Notes: generated by a model not told the origin, from the sequence alone. 30,329 nucleotides of DNA from Candolleomyces eurysporus (GCA_027579435.1 JANBPK010001568.1:1-30329); one strand, 5' to 3'. Shown: positions 1 to 10,278, counted from the stretch's first letter. Numbers and translations are program-made.

Positions 1-1260
1 TTGCCGTGCCGTCTCTTTTATGTGCTTAGGGACTCGTCCCACTGCTCTAGCACTGAATGTACTCGATTAATGTGAGGCCGCGCGAGAGTTTAGATTCCTT
101 TAGTGCCTAGGAAAATATCTCTCTAGCTTTAGTAATGAAACTGGGTCTTTCAGCTGCAGGGTAGGCCGTTTGATCTGAAGCGGCGCCAACCGGCTGGCCT
201 ACTAAACCCTAATCTCGGGTATATGGCGGGCGCGCCTCTAAGTCGGCAGTCCTCGAGTAGACTCCAACTCTCGTGAACCCAAGAGTAATGTACTCTTTAA
301 TTATCCTTCGTGCCGCATGAGTTATCTTAGTACTAGAAGGGTTTCTTAACATAGAGATTTAATAGACACGACCGTCTAGTTGAATAATGAACAGTATATT
401 CAATAAAGTTGGTATTTATTCGCGAAAAAGCGAACACGGTCGTATCACCGCAAGTCTGAGTTACTCGTGGGAAAAAACTCATATGGATCCGAGTTTGAAT
501 TTTTAGAGCCCAAGTACTCGCATTGAGGATCCAAGTATACTCATGAGTGCACTCATGGACAGCCTTAGTCCAAGAAGCCATCATGAGGTTCCGCATTCAA
601 TCCGAGCTGATGGCATTCTTTTTTGCAATATTTTGACGCTCTAGAATTGAAACTTACTTGAGTATAAGTGTTGCTCCTCAGGCTTCTGAGATTCTTGAAT
701 TTTTACTGTTGATATAATCTTAGAGTAATAATAGGCCTCGGAATTGCCGCGCATTGCGACAGCCTCAACCAACAAGTCAGGTTGTCAGAGATCCATGGAG
801 GAAGTACATGGACACGACTATGAGTGGTGTTAGAACTGAGGGGTGGGACGGAGTGAGTGGAAGAGCAAGAGCGCCCACCAGAACTATCATCGACTACCCT
901 CTCATTCATGGAACCTGCCCCCATCTCTGTCTTTGGGAGCATCAGCAAAATGTCCACCTGCTAACATTGCTATATTCCACTAGAGTTGACTAGACATCAG
1001 TAAGGTACTAGACCATTGGGCTCCCTAGCTGCTCAGTTGACTTAGCCCTCATAGGTCAATTAGTTGATTAGAGGCCAATGAGAAACAGTAGTTGTATTGT
1101 TAAAATTAATGAGTGAATAACAACCTTAAAGAATACATATGGTGTTCAATTACAAGTGTGTACAACAAAGTCTGGTATGTGAACAGCCAGAGGTGGAGCA
1201 GGTGGCAAAATACTTAATGAACAAACATGGTAGTGATATTTACAACAAGTCATGGTCACA
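1..1260. other. No recognisable gene
   Basis: Short open frames exist on both strands, the longest about 80-90 codons, but none shows a family motif, a plausible intron structure or a composition unlike chance. The stretch at 430-600 is rich in short ACTC/GAGT words. It may be the flank or the end of the decayed Plavaka element whose last possible gene ends at 1345, but no terminal repeat was found here. Confidence 0.5.
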
Positions 1261-1344
1261 GTCACAGTACAAAATGTACTAAGAACATGAAGATAACTTG
1301 ACAACCCAAGTAGCATGTTAGATGATAGTTGGGAGGGAAAGGGG

Positions 1345-1848
1345 TCAAACCACTGCAGTTAGCCAGGCCAAATGTGATGGGATTTCGATATTGTGTTGTG
1401 CCAGGAGCTTCTTCAGGCTTTCTACAATGGTACACTGGAGCCTGGATGTTGACGAGCAAGCAGACAGGAGGTGCTTCGTCACTCTAAGCTTCCTCCTGTA
1501 CACCTCTGCCAGATTATCCATTGGTAGCCCCTCAAGCTCTGTTTCCTCATCCTTGTCCAGCGGCTTGTTTGCAATTAATGCTGCAAGCGCCAGCAGCAGC
1601 GTGGGCACTGGTAAAGGCTCAGAGCTTGGGCTGAAGCAGCCAAGTGGAGTGGGGGTACAGATATGGTGCACAGATGCCGGAAAGGAGAGAGTGAAAGTAA
1701 GCGGATGGAGGGAGGTGATCATGATCTTGGGATCAGCGGCCAGGGATGGACCTGGAGGTTGTTCTGGTGAAGTTGGGAGCTCAGAATTCTGTGTAAAAAG
1801 GGAGGACAAAGGCTGAAAGGAGGTGAGACTTGGGTTGGCGACTGCCAT
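1345..1848 (-). CDS. Hypothetical protein, possible third gene of the Plavaka element
   Basis: An uninterrupted minus-strand frame of about 167 codons from the ATG at 1848 to a TGA at 1345. The frame stays open upstream to another ATG at 1917, so the start is uncertain; 1848 was chosen because the upstream piece contains an acceptor-like CTTTGCAG. The N-terminal half is rich in Pro and Ser. The C-terminal half is charged and probably helical (motifs EETELEG, YRRKLRV, ESLKKLLAQHN). No family is recognised. It lies 366 bp downstream of the stop of the Plavaka transposase, on the same strand. That position and the absence of stops suggest an element-borne gene, but an antisense frame on the plus strand (1322-1816) is also long, so chance cannot be excluded. 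Confidence 0.35.
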   Translation of the reverse strand: MAVANPSLTSFQPLSSLFTQNSELPTSPEQPPGPSLAADPKIMITSLHPLTFTLSFPASVHHICTPTPLGCFSPSSEPLPVPTLLLALAALIANKPLDKDEETELEGLPMDNLAEVYRRKLRVTKHLLSACSSTSRLQCTIVESLKKLLAQHNIEIPSHLAWLTAVV

Positions 1849-2214
1849 GGCTTCAAGGGATGGTCTTGAGTAGTCCAAACAGTGTGGGACCCGGAAGCAT
1901 GCTGCAAAGGCAAACATGATGTCTTACTGGCGCTAGCTGATGGTTATGGGCCGCAATGAATAGGCTGTGGACATACTGTGGCACCTCACCCCCAGTTCAA
2001 GACACTGCACACAATGTGAAGCTGGAAATCTCAATCATGATGGACAGTAAGAAAGATGAGAACGGCGAAGCGCTGGCGATAATGTCCAAGTCACATGTCA
2101 TAGTGTGACATTATCACACCAGTGCTGCTCGCCGTGCTCGCATGGCTTCCGATATTGCATACAGGGATAGTAAGGCATTCCATTGGAGAAAAATGAAATC
2201 AATACAAATGAAAG

Positions 2215-3199
2215 TTAATAAATTATTTCATGTGAATGATGGTCCGCAAATTTGTTGACATAGTATGCTTGAAAAGAGTGCAGGGTGTCCTGAGGATTAA
2301 AACCGACAGGTAGAAAGGACTTCCCAAAGGCCGGCAAGAGGTGGACTCCACACAGCAGAGAATCCAGATGGACCACACTCTGACTGTGATTGCCATGCTC
2401 AAATTCTGGGACAACACACCAAAGCCCTGTAATCGGGTCCGGTCCGCGACTCCATGCACAAAACCAGTCAACAAGCACGCATGGATACATCTTGTCATTG
2501 TGAGTGAATGAAAAAAATAGCTGCACTTGAACAACACTCATCCCTCGCATTCCTGGCTCTGACTCGTCCACAACAACGAGCACACAATCCCGCTGCTCGC
2601 CTTTGTTCCTCCATGAGGGTACCGAGTGAACCCTTTCACAGCGCATTCCTCGACAACCTGAGTTGTCACTGGGTGCATAGAAGGTCGCAACAGCTGAGTG
2701 GTATACTCGGATTGAACTTGTGATCCATGGGCAGGTATTGAGGGGAACAGAAGCTGCTGGATTCTTCATTCGTAACTCAGCATCCAAGTCATCATTGGAG
2801 AACTCCGAGTTTGGGTCAGAGGTCAATCCAGAGTGCAATTGGTTGTAGAGGAAGCAGCGAGTGAGTTCTGGCAGATGGGGTTGGTGGATGTCTGTGGCAA
2901 GTTCTTGTAGGGACTTTGGATAGACACGCCCATGCACTGTGTATTAAATAGATCAGTAATGAATGGGAAGTTTGCTGAATGATAATACATGCACCATGAT
3001 GACAAGCCAGGGTCACATTGCCTTGGACAAACTCAATATCACCATCATCCACAACCTCCCACTCTCCATCTACATCCTTCAGGACCTGAGCCTGATGCAC
3101 AGTATCGACAGTTGGCAATGGAAGCATGTGTGAAGGTGAAAGAAGCCCTTTTCAAACAAAGTCTACATGAGCAGCCACCAACTTGTCCAGTCGTTGATT
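2215..3199 (-). pseudogene. Plavaka-type transposase, C-terminal part (split from 10272-12691)
   Basis: The C-terminal end of a Plavaka transposase, a CACTA-like cut-and-paste family of fungal genomes. Exon 3199-2995 begins at AAT CAA CGA (N-Q-R) and continues LDKLVAAHVDF. A GT-AG intron at 2937-2994 (phase 1) leads into exon 2936-2215, with RVYPKSLQELA, HLPELTRCFLYNQLH, ATFYAPSDNSG, GMRGMSV, LFFSF, YPCVLVDWF, TGLWCVVPEF and a final YVNKFADHHSHEI before a TAA. These blocks match the order I know for the family. An in-frame TGA at 3152-3154 sits where arginine is expected (V-stop-KGLL). The preceding part of the protein is missing here because a 7-kb transposon is inserted at 3200. It resumes at 10278, and the codon phase matches exactly across the insert. 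Clearly non-functional. Confidence 0.85.
3193..3199. repeat. Left target site duplication GTTGATT
   Basis: GTTGATT directly precedes the CCCAGT end of the inserted element and recurs just after its other end at 10272-10278. On the Plavaka coding strand this is AATCAAC, covering codons for Asn-Gln plus the first base of the next codon. Removing the insert and one copy rejoins the frame. Confidence 0.85.
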
Positions 3200-3240
3200 C
3201 CCAGTGAAATCGGGCAAGGTTGACTCGTGTTTACAGTGGT
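3200..3240 (+). repeat. Left terminal inverted repeat of the Tnp2-like element
   Basis: Begins CCCAGTGAAATCGGGCAAGG and continues with GTTGACT and CAGTGGT. It pairs with 10231-10271 read on the minus strand, sharing the CCCAGT tip and the GTTGA and CAG(T/C)GGT blocks. Confidence 0.75.
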
Positions 3241-3655
3241 TACCTCGCGTTTTCAGACACGCTATCTGTTTAGAGCGGTTTAGATCACAGATTTCCACCA
3301 AATATCAAACCCATTGTTCTGCTTGAATCGGTTCTCAGATGTTCCACCGTCATTCTACTCTCTTGCTTGATATGATAGGTAGAGGACATACAATGACGTT
3401 TGGTATGCGGGCTGTGTGAGCGCTGCCTGTGGCAATTTTCCCATGGGTACCTCTCCAAACAAAATGCATCGTGTTGCGTCTCGACTCACCCCGACTCTTC
3501 GCGTTTTGTCAGCTTCCTTCCTCTCGTTTCATCTATTGTCTGGCAACGTACTCTTTGCAGCTTGTCAAATCGCAGTGCTCTGCCAGCACCGCTCGAATTG
3601 ACCAAGTTCTTGCCTCTTGCCGAATTATCACCTCGCCACCTTACCAGGCCTACCA
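3241..3655 (+). promoter_or_regulatory. 5' region of the Tnp2-like transposase gene
   Basis: About 415 bp between the inverted repeat and the transposase ATG. It has no frame that fits the element. By position it should hold the promoter and subterminal transposase-binding sites, but no convincing TATA box or repeated motif was identified. Confidence 0.3.
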
Positions 3656-6600
3656 ATGGCACCCAAGAAGACTTACTACTGTCGATGTGACCGATACTGC
3701 AAGGGGATTGAACGAGTGGTCAGCCGATCGAACTACTATTTGCACCGGTCCATGGAAAGACAGGATTTAAGCCAACATGAGGCCGGGACCATGGTGAGCA
3801 TGCTCCGGCCTTGCCTTACACAATTTACTCACTCTGCCACAGCCAGTGCTCCCTCCTCGAGGTATTGGGCTCGCTCTGGCTGACAGAGACATTAATCGAC
3901 GTGACAGGAACCACCCAAATCAAGGTGAGCTGGATTTTGTCTGTGATAACACATTGTAATTCTGACTGTGGTATGCTTAGCGATTATGCAAGACTGCGAG
4001 CCCATTGACACTGGTGAAGGGGAGAGTGGATGGACGGAACCTAGTATGGATGAACAGGAGAGTGGATGGACGGGCTCTAGCGTGGATGCCGCAGATATCG
4101 ATGCGACGGGAACCGTTGGAAGTGACTCAGACCCAAGTGATAGGGAAAGACAGTCCGAGTTGACGGTAGAGCCTTTGCAGCCAGGGCCCCAGGCGCAACC
4201 TCACCCTGCCCACTTCGACGATTTGTTACCTCCCAACATCTCCTCTTGTATACCTGAGCTCAGTACTGCACTTGAATTTCGCCGCGCAATAGAATCAGCT
4301 TCACTCGACAACAGAGATATGACCCCCGACCAACTTGAAAGACTGTGAAANCCCCACTNCCCCTTGTAAAAACCCTTGATAGGGACACACGTCTTTCAAT
4401 AAAACTCTTTCTATCGACCGTCAATGCTGCCAACTCGGTGTATGAAAATGTCCGTATGGATGTACTTGAAGACGAACCAGAGAGGGAACTCCTCTCGTTC
4501 CACAGTGTCAAGAAGGAGGTTGCCAACCTGACTGGCGTCACCCCGATTGTTCACCACATGTGCCCCAACTCCTGCATGGCATACACTGGGCCCTTCAGCA
4601 AGCTTCAGGAGTGTTGTTACTGTGCTACAACACGCTATGACCCAAAAACCAAGAAGCCTCGCCAGTACTTCTACACGATGCCACTTGGACCGCAGCTTCA
4701 AGAACGGTGGAAGGAACCGCAGAGTGCACATCTCATGGGCCATCGAGCACGCGAAACTTCCAAGATATTCGACCAATTGGGCGACCCTGCCAACAGTGGC
4801 TCCCTTCCCGAGTACAACGATATTTACCATGGGCAAGATTACCTTGAGGCTGTCGACCGAGGGGATATTGGGCCGAGCGACAGTGTTCTGCTTTTTTCGA
4901 TGGATGGTGCACAGCTATATCGTGACAAGAAGTCTGATTGCTGGATTTATATTTGGGTCCTTTTGGATATGCCACCTGAAGAGCGATACAAGAAGAGGAA
5001 CGTCCTCCCTGGAGGTGTTATACCTGGTCCCAACAACCCAGAGCACATGGAGTCCTTCCTTTTCCCTGGGTTCCATCACCTGGCTGTGCTTCAAAAAGAA
5101 GGTCTTCGCATTATCAACAGCACGACAGGCACGATTGAAACATCAAACCTTTTCCTTCTCCTTGGTTCTGCAGATGGTCCAGGAGGGACGTATTTCACCG
5201 GCTTTGTCGGCCACCATGGCTATTTTTTCTGTCGGCTCTATTGCGGAATCCATGGGAGACATAAGCCCGAGGGCTCACACTATTATGGCGCACTTCTGAA
5301 GCCCACCAACTACAACGAAGATGGATGCAACCACGGCAACATTGATGCAAGCACCATTGGAGGACCCCGGCCTGAGATGTACCAGAAGGACCTTGTATTA
5401 CTCCTTGGCTCAACAGGAAAGACCAACTACAAAGCACGACGCAAGGAAACAGGCCTTTCTTCAACTTCGATCTTTAGCGGATTAGCCAGTAATAGGCGGC
5501 TCCCGGTTCCCTGTGGGTTTGTTGGGGACAGCATGCACGTTCCGACCCTTAATCTTGGTGACCTTTTGGTACCGCTGTGGAGAGGGAAGTTCCAGGTGGA
5601 TAAGGAGGATGATATTCGTACCTGGGGTTGGGCCGTTCTCAATGGGAAGGTTTGGGAAGCTCACGGTGCAGCTGTAGGAGCTGCTCGCCGGTATCTCCCC
5701 GGATCCTTTGACCGACCACCACGGAATATAGCAGAGAAGGTGTCCAGTGGATATAAAGCAAAGGAATGGCAACACTACTTCTATGGTCTCGCCGTTCCTT
5801 TGCTCTATGGCATCCTTCCGTTTGAGTATTGGAGAAATTTGTGCAAACTTGTGTATGCCGTGCGCATCCTTCACCAGCGCACCATCTCCCGACCTCAACT
5901 GCAGTCCGCCCATCGCTGGATGTTGGAGTTCCATCAGGAGTTCGAGCTACTCTACGTGCAACGGAAGGTTTCTCGTCTTCATTTTATGCGACCATGCTTG
6001 CACTTTCTGCTGCACATGCCCGGGGAGACTGTTCGCACTGGGCCTGTCCCTCTGTCCTCAACATGGACCATGGAACGCATGATAGGTGATCTAGGAGGCC
6101 AAATCCGACAACCATCCAACCCATATCACAATCTTTCTGAACGAGGGCTACGCCAATGCCAAATCAACACTCTCACAGCCGCTTATCCTGAGCTCGTCCG
6201 CTCTCCACCTTCAACACCAAGTCTCTCTGATGATCTTGGTGAAGGATTTCTTTTCTTATCCGCCCGCGAAAGAACACCACGCACCCACAGTGGGGAAATT
6301 GGCGACACTTTGCGAAGATATTTCATTCAGGAAGAGGCTGTATTTGGAAACATCCCTCCACCACAGTGGCTCGGCCCAAAAATCCGGCGTTGGGCTCGTT
6401 TGAAGCTTCCCAATGGTCAGATTGCCCGGTCTGCTTGGAAGGAGCAAAACAAACCATCTGAAAAGGTCCGACAAGCGCGATGTGTCAAGGTTCGTCTTAT
6501 TCTCTTGTTTCTCGATGATGTTGACAATTGTCCTAGCTTGAAGTAGACGGCAAAATTCGATTTGGCGAGATTCAATTCTACTTCAACGGCGAGATCAACG

Positions 6601-6893
6601 GGGCCCGACGTCCTTTGGCTATGATTTTATTGCTCTCCCCTCACGACAAGGACCTCTTCAAGCTTTCGCATTGGACCTTAATGTCCATTCGCAAAGAAGA
6701 AGGGACACTGAGGGTGGTGTGCGCAAAATCAATTCTCTCAGTTGTTGCTCTCATTCCATGGAGCATTCGGGATCCTGCCAAGTCGGAAGAGTATTTTATC
6801 TACGAGCAGCTTGGAATGGAGATCTCGCTTTGGTCAGAGAACTTAGAAAATGAGGGGGATGAAGCGGATGGTATTGGAGAAGACGAAGAATAA
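3656..6893 (+). CDS. Tnp2-like (CACTA/CMC superfamily) DDE transposase
   Basis: About 1,028 residues once four GT-AG-joined exons are read: 3656-3793, 3843-3924, 3981-6489 and 6537-6893, with introns of 49, 56 and 47 bp. The ATG at 3656 sits in a good context (ACCAATGGC) and precedes a cysteine motif, YYCRCDRYCKG, typical of this family's N-terminus. An acidic linker follows. The Tnp2 core shows SMDGAQLY (Asp codon 4903), DCWIYIWVLLDMPP, VIPGPNNPEHMESFLFPG, GDSMHVPTLNL (Asp codon 5527) and WTMERMIGDLGGQIRQ (Glu codon 6073). I propose these as the DDE triad by family knowledge. The last exon adds a domain with FGEIQFYF and YFIYEQLG. The frame slips by one base between 4344 and 4360, exactly where two undetermined bases (4351, 4359) lie, so this is probably a sequence flaw. 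There are no nonsense codons elsewhere. It may be active. Confidence 0.88.
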
Positions 6894-6950
6894 AGAATTA
6901 CATTCATACTAGCTGTATCTAATATGGGCCATGGTGAACAAATAGGTCTT

Positions 6951-7804
6951 TTACAAAGTTTGCAAAGGCATCGGAGCCGGCTGATTGATCAGCTTGGCCC
7001 GCATATCAGCAAAGGAACCTCGCTGCATAGATGAGCAGAGAGAAGACACCGGAAATATGATATATCGTACCTCCATTCCACGACACCATGCCAGTACCTG
7101 TGGGCAGACATCAGAATTGTACACGGACTTGGAGAATGCCATCATTGTGTCTACAGCCGTTGGGCGTGGCATCCAAAAGATCGGCGCAGGAGCAAAGCGA
7201 TACGCAAGCCAGTCAGGCCGCAGGGGAGCATCTGCAAGACCATAGTACTTGTCGAGAACGAGTGATGGGCTTTGCGCAAAATAAACCAGAAATCCTGAAG
7301 AGGGAGGAACCCTGATTGAGAGGCGAAGGGTGAACGTAGACTCATCCACAAAAGGACATGTCGTATTGAGGTGCTGCCAAACTATTAAGATTATTGACTA
7401 CGAATGCAAAGAACAGCACTCACAATGACTTCCTCAACCTCGATAATGCAGAGAACAACATCCTCCAGCAGTAGAGAGATTATGTCAACTCCTTGGCGCA
7501 GCCACAGCTTGAGCGTGTTGACACCATTGCCGGTGGGGGGAGGTTTTGACTGTTCAATGCGAGCTTGAAGCCATGTGTTGATAGCTGTCAGAGCTCCTTG
7601 ACTCTTCTTGGATTCCTTCAACAGGCGTCGTGGTCGAAGAGGCCGGTATTGTCGTGGTTCACCTCTAGAAGGGCACCAAATGAGATCCTTGTCTTGGTCA
7701 TTGTCCGGTGTAGCTGGCTTCGCGGTGGAGTCGGTTTGCTTTTTGGGGACAGGAATTAAGGCAAGTATCTCAAGCCGTGTCAGGCGAGACTTGGATGGAG
7801 GCAT
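6951..7804 (-). CDS. Hypothetical protein of the Tnp2-like element (second gene)
   Basis: Three exons on the minus strand: 7804-7424, 7373-7071 and 7022-6951. The introns are 50 bp (7374-7423, GTGAGT...GGCAG) and 48 bp (7023-7070, GTACG...TGCAG), both phase 0. The 251-residue product ends in TAA. The start MPPSKSRLTRLE is the first ATG of the open frame. The N-terminal third is basic and proline-rich (RPLRPRRLLKESKK), the middle is a hydrophobic helix-like segment (DIISLLLEDVVLCIIEVEEVI), and the rest has FTLRLSIRVPPS and DWLAYRFAPAPIFWMPRP. No known domain is recognised. The gene converges on the transposase with about 57 bp between stops and diverges from the next gene by 173 bp. It is intact, which suggests a role in the element rather than a passenger. 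Confidence 0.65.
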
Positions 7805-7977
7805 TGGGGGCTAAAAAGGATGCAAAGTGGCCTGAGGAGAAGTGATCGTAGACATGATGTGGCGATGACTTGACCTCAACGGTGCACTGTGGTATACAGA
7901 TGTTACTGTAGGTATTGAGACAAAACTGAGAGTAACGCACCGCTTAAAATTTGCAGCCTCTTTCCTTGCTCTACGCC
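7805..7977. promoter_or_regulatory. Divergent intergenic region between the two accessory genes
   Basis: Only 173 bp separate the ATG at 7804 (minus) from the ATG at 7978 (plus), so both accessory genes must start transcription from this stretch or overlap each other's leaders. GTGCACTGTGGTATAC lies near 7885. No clear TATA box was found. Confidence 0.35.
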
Positions 7978-9941
7978 ATGCCCACCGAGCCCTCCGACAC
8001 TTCCTTTGTTCCTCTGTTTGACATCAGCCAGTCAACAAGCTCATCATCTTTGTCAAGTCTTTTTGATGCAGGGAGTCTGTCTGACCTGTCAGCTCTAGCC
8101 GAACCATTTGGAGTATATTCTGAGAAGGGGAGCTCACCAGTACCACTCAATCCTACAGGCCTTGGATACGGGGCCATTGCGCAGGACTATCCACATCTCG
8201 GCTCGGTCAGCACCCATTCCAGCCGCCTTTTGACTCCTCCCAGTGGCCTTGCTCAGCTGTTGTCAAGGGCGACACACCAACAGCTCGTCAAGGCGCAGAA
8301 CGCAGCCTTCCTGAATATATTAAAGAGGAATACTGAGCTCGAGCATCATTTGAATGGCATGTGGTGCGTACTCACTGGGGAAATTCCACACATTCTGACC
8401 TATTTGCAGGGAAGGATACAACATGCTGCTTGCCAAACTCAACAACAGCCCTTTTGCACCGGATGCGATGGGCTCTGTGCTAGCAGGCAGCATTTTACAA
8501 CCGCTCGTTGTCACACAAACCGACTGGGTTCTTCCCGATCGTTCCAAATATCCAAAAATCCAGTTCTGGACCGCAACAGAGTACAACAATCACCTAAATG
8601 CAAGCAAAGACTCCCAGGCCAGCATGAGAGAAGAGAAGCATTGACGAGGGAAGAATCCTGACCTTGACGCTCAGAGGAGAGGAACAGCATATCTTCAGCA
8701 TGCTGATGGCTCCTGGATTTTGGAGCAAGAGGCACGAACAATGACCCAGGTTGCCAGATCTCTTTTCAACGATTTGCGTCAGCGTAATATGGAAGCAGCA
8801 CATTGGAAGGGTTTGTCAGGGCAAGCATCAAGGTACGTATATCAAGAGTTGTACCGTGCATATGACTTCCTTTCTCTGTGCGACAACCATTGGAAAATCG
8901 AGAAGTTTGCGAGCAGTGTCTATGCAGGGTGGTACAGACAGATAAGAGAAGGGAGCGGAGGCAATGGGAAGAGGGTGAAGAAGGAAACCTCGGCAGAAGG
9001 GGAGATCAACGAAGGGAAGCGCAAGGAGGCCCCCACGTCACAAGAGACAACAAAGCCTAGCAAACAGATCAAGTCATCGGCGGTACGTCGTACAGACTCG
9101 TACTAGTTTCCAGCGAACACTCACTTAGTTTCTTTGTATAGTCACCGGTTGACCTTCAGGCAGATGGTTCGGGAGGTCCTGCGGTGTCATCTTCTTCTCA
9201 AGATAAGGCTGTGCAAGACGGCAGCGCCATCGCAGCCTCAGCAGTTCCAGGGCCGCCACCTCCAGCAGTGGCAAGACTCAAATTGACCAACCCACTGTGC
9301 GTTCATATTTATTCATCCATTGGTCTGTTATAATATTTTAATATATACACATATCCAAAGTGCTGCAGGGCTTGTACCACCCCGTCCAGTGGACGATATT
9401 CTGACTCAGAGCCAGCCTGGTGCACCGGAACCATCCAGCGGCACTCTTAACCCACAGTCAGCGACCACGCCCATTGGTTCACATGCGCCGTCGGATTCAG
9501 CTGGCATGAGCACCAACGAGAATGCAGCTCCTACCGTTGGCAACACAGGAGGAGCTAGTGGTCTCCCCGTTGTAGAGCAGTCCAACCCAACCGGGCCAAC
9601 CCCACCAACTAACCATGATGGCGCACTCACAGGTGGTCCTCTGTTTAAATTTAATCGCTCCAGCGCAGCCCCATGGTACATGTTTCACCTTCTTTATTTG
9701 AATTGCATGCTAATCATAGTATACGGCGTTAGGAATCTATTTGGCCGCAAGTACGCCAGCAACCTGTCGCATTCACCTACCAAACAGGAGGTCCAGCTGG
9801 CGTTCAACAACTTATTGAAAGAAGATAAAGATGTGAGTTCATCTGCTTAAAACTTTGGGCATTTGTCTAACATGATTCTCACTTCAGAAATGGGGGAGGA
9901 TTTGTCTCGAGACCCTGGCTGCAAGGAAAGGGAAGTCGTAG
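7978..9941 (+). pseudogene. Hypothetical protein of the Tnp2-like element (third gene), one in-frame TGA
   Basis: Six exons of consistent phase give 561 codons: 7978-8363, 8410-9082, 9142-9296, 9361-9675, 9733-9832 and 9888-9941, ending in TAG. The five introns are 46, 59, 64, 57 and 55 bp, each GT-AG. The N-terminus is Ser-rich (SSSSLSSLF). The middle has TQTDWVLPDRSKYPKIQFW and LYRAYDFLSLCDNHWKIEKFA, the NHWK block recalling unnamed proteins that accompany such transposons. Then come a basic stretch (GNGKRVKKE), a low-complexity Pro/Ala/Ser region and a closing block, FGRKYASNL to KWGRICLETLAARKGKS. An in-frame TGA at 8642-8644 (EEKH-stop-RGKN) interrupts an otherwise continuous frame, and CGA to TGA is the simplest cause. 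Function unknown. Intact copies are expected elsewhere. Confidence 0.68.
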
Positions 9942-10230
9942 CCTCGGGCAACCGAAACGCGCGCCTGTGTACCAATTTTCACGGCAAGATTTGGTGTATT
10001 ATGGTTACCATTAGAATTCCGTATGCTACGCTCGTCTGGTTTGCAAGCCAATGCAAACTAATCTTTACATGTACACACCAAAGCTGTAATTGTAGCGCAG
10101 TTATCTATTTAATCCATCTACTCCTCAGATTACCGATTTAAACATGCAGGGCCCAAAAGAAATGGTAAAACAGTCCTAAATACCAGAGTACAGTGGTATG
10201 CAACGGTTCATCAACCATATACCGATTTTC

Positions 10231-10271
10231 ACCGCTGGCAACCGCAATCAACTCTGCGCGGTCTTACTGGG
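10231..10271 (-). repeat. Right terminal inverted repeat of the Tnp2-like element
   Basis: Read on the minus strand it begins CCCAGTAAGACCGCGCAGAG, followed by GTTGATT and CAGCGGT. It matches the left end at 28 of 41 positions. The last base, G10271, directly abuts the second GTTGATT. Confidence 0.75.
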
Positions 10272-10278
10272 GTTGATT
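10272..10278. repeat. Right target site duplication GTTGATT
   Basis: Identical to 3193-3199. It forms the last codons (Asn-Gln) of the N-terminal part of the split Plavaka gene, and a run-on into the inserted element meets a stop a few codons later. Confidence 0.85.

Larger units (their letters stand above)
3200..10271 (+). mobile_element. Complete 7.07-kb Tnp2-like DNA transposon nested in a Plavaka gene
   Basis: The element starts CCCAGTGAAATCGGGCAAGG and ends with the reverse complement of CCCAGTAAGACCGCGCAGAG. Over the first 41 positions the two ends match at 28, so the inverted repeats are real but diverged. GTTGATT flanks both ends. Inside are three genes: a Tnp2-type transposase (+), a convergent unknown gene (-) whose stop lies about 60 bp from the transposase stop, and a third unknown gene (+) divergent from the second. 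The boundaries come independently from the terminal repeats and from the host Plavaka frame, which is continuous only when exactly this segment and one duplication are removed. A 7-bp duplication is unlike the 2-3 bp usual for CACTA elements. Confidence 0.85.

Noticed and set aside
703..993. Overlapping 80-codon frames on both strands
   Set aside because: No motif, no intron structure and no neighbour that would give them a context.
3200..3365. An open minus-strand frame running from the Plavaka C-terminal exon back through the inserted element's end (…RGNHCKHESTLPDF then TGNQ)
   Set aside because: It crosses the CCCAGT repeat and GTTGATT. The true upstream coding sequence is at 10278, so this frame is fortuitous.
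4345..4382. A 38-bp GT-AG intron joining the N-terminal and core parts of the Tnp2-like transposase
   Set aside because: The phase fits, but it is shorter than every other intron here, contains both N bases and would delete residues expected from the family. A sequence flaw is more likely.
4411..5934. Long frames on both strands overlapping the transposase core
   Set aside because: They lie antisense or out of frame to a motif-rich coding exon and show no motifs themselves.
2215..9941. KDZ (Kyakuja-Dileera-Zisupton) transposase as the identity of the transposases
   Set aside because: The visible motifs (SMDGAQLY, VIPGPN, and KALMKVYLPAI, SITKSRHI) belong to Tnp2-like and Plavaka proteins. 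No KDZ cysteine cluster was seen.
7886..10193. CACTGTGGTATAC near 7886 and the reverse complement of CACTGTACTCTGG near 10193 as ends of a separate CACTA element around the third gene
   Set aside because: Similarity beyond the first six bases is weak and the flanking triplets differ (GTG against GTA). The CCCAGT ends explain the region better.
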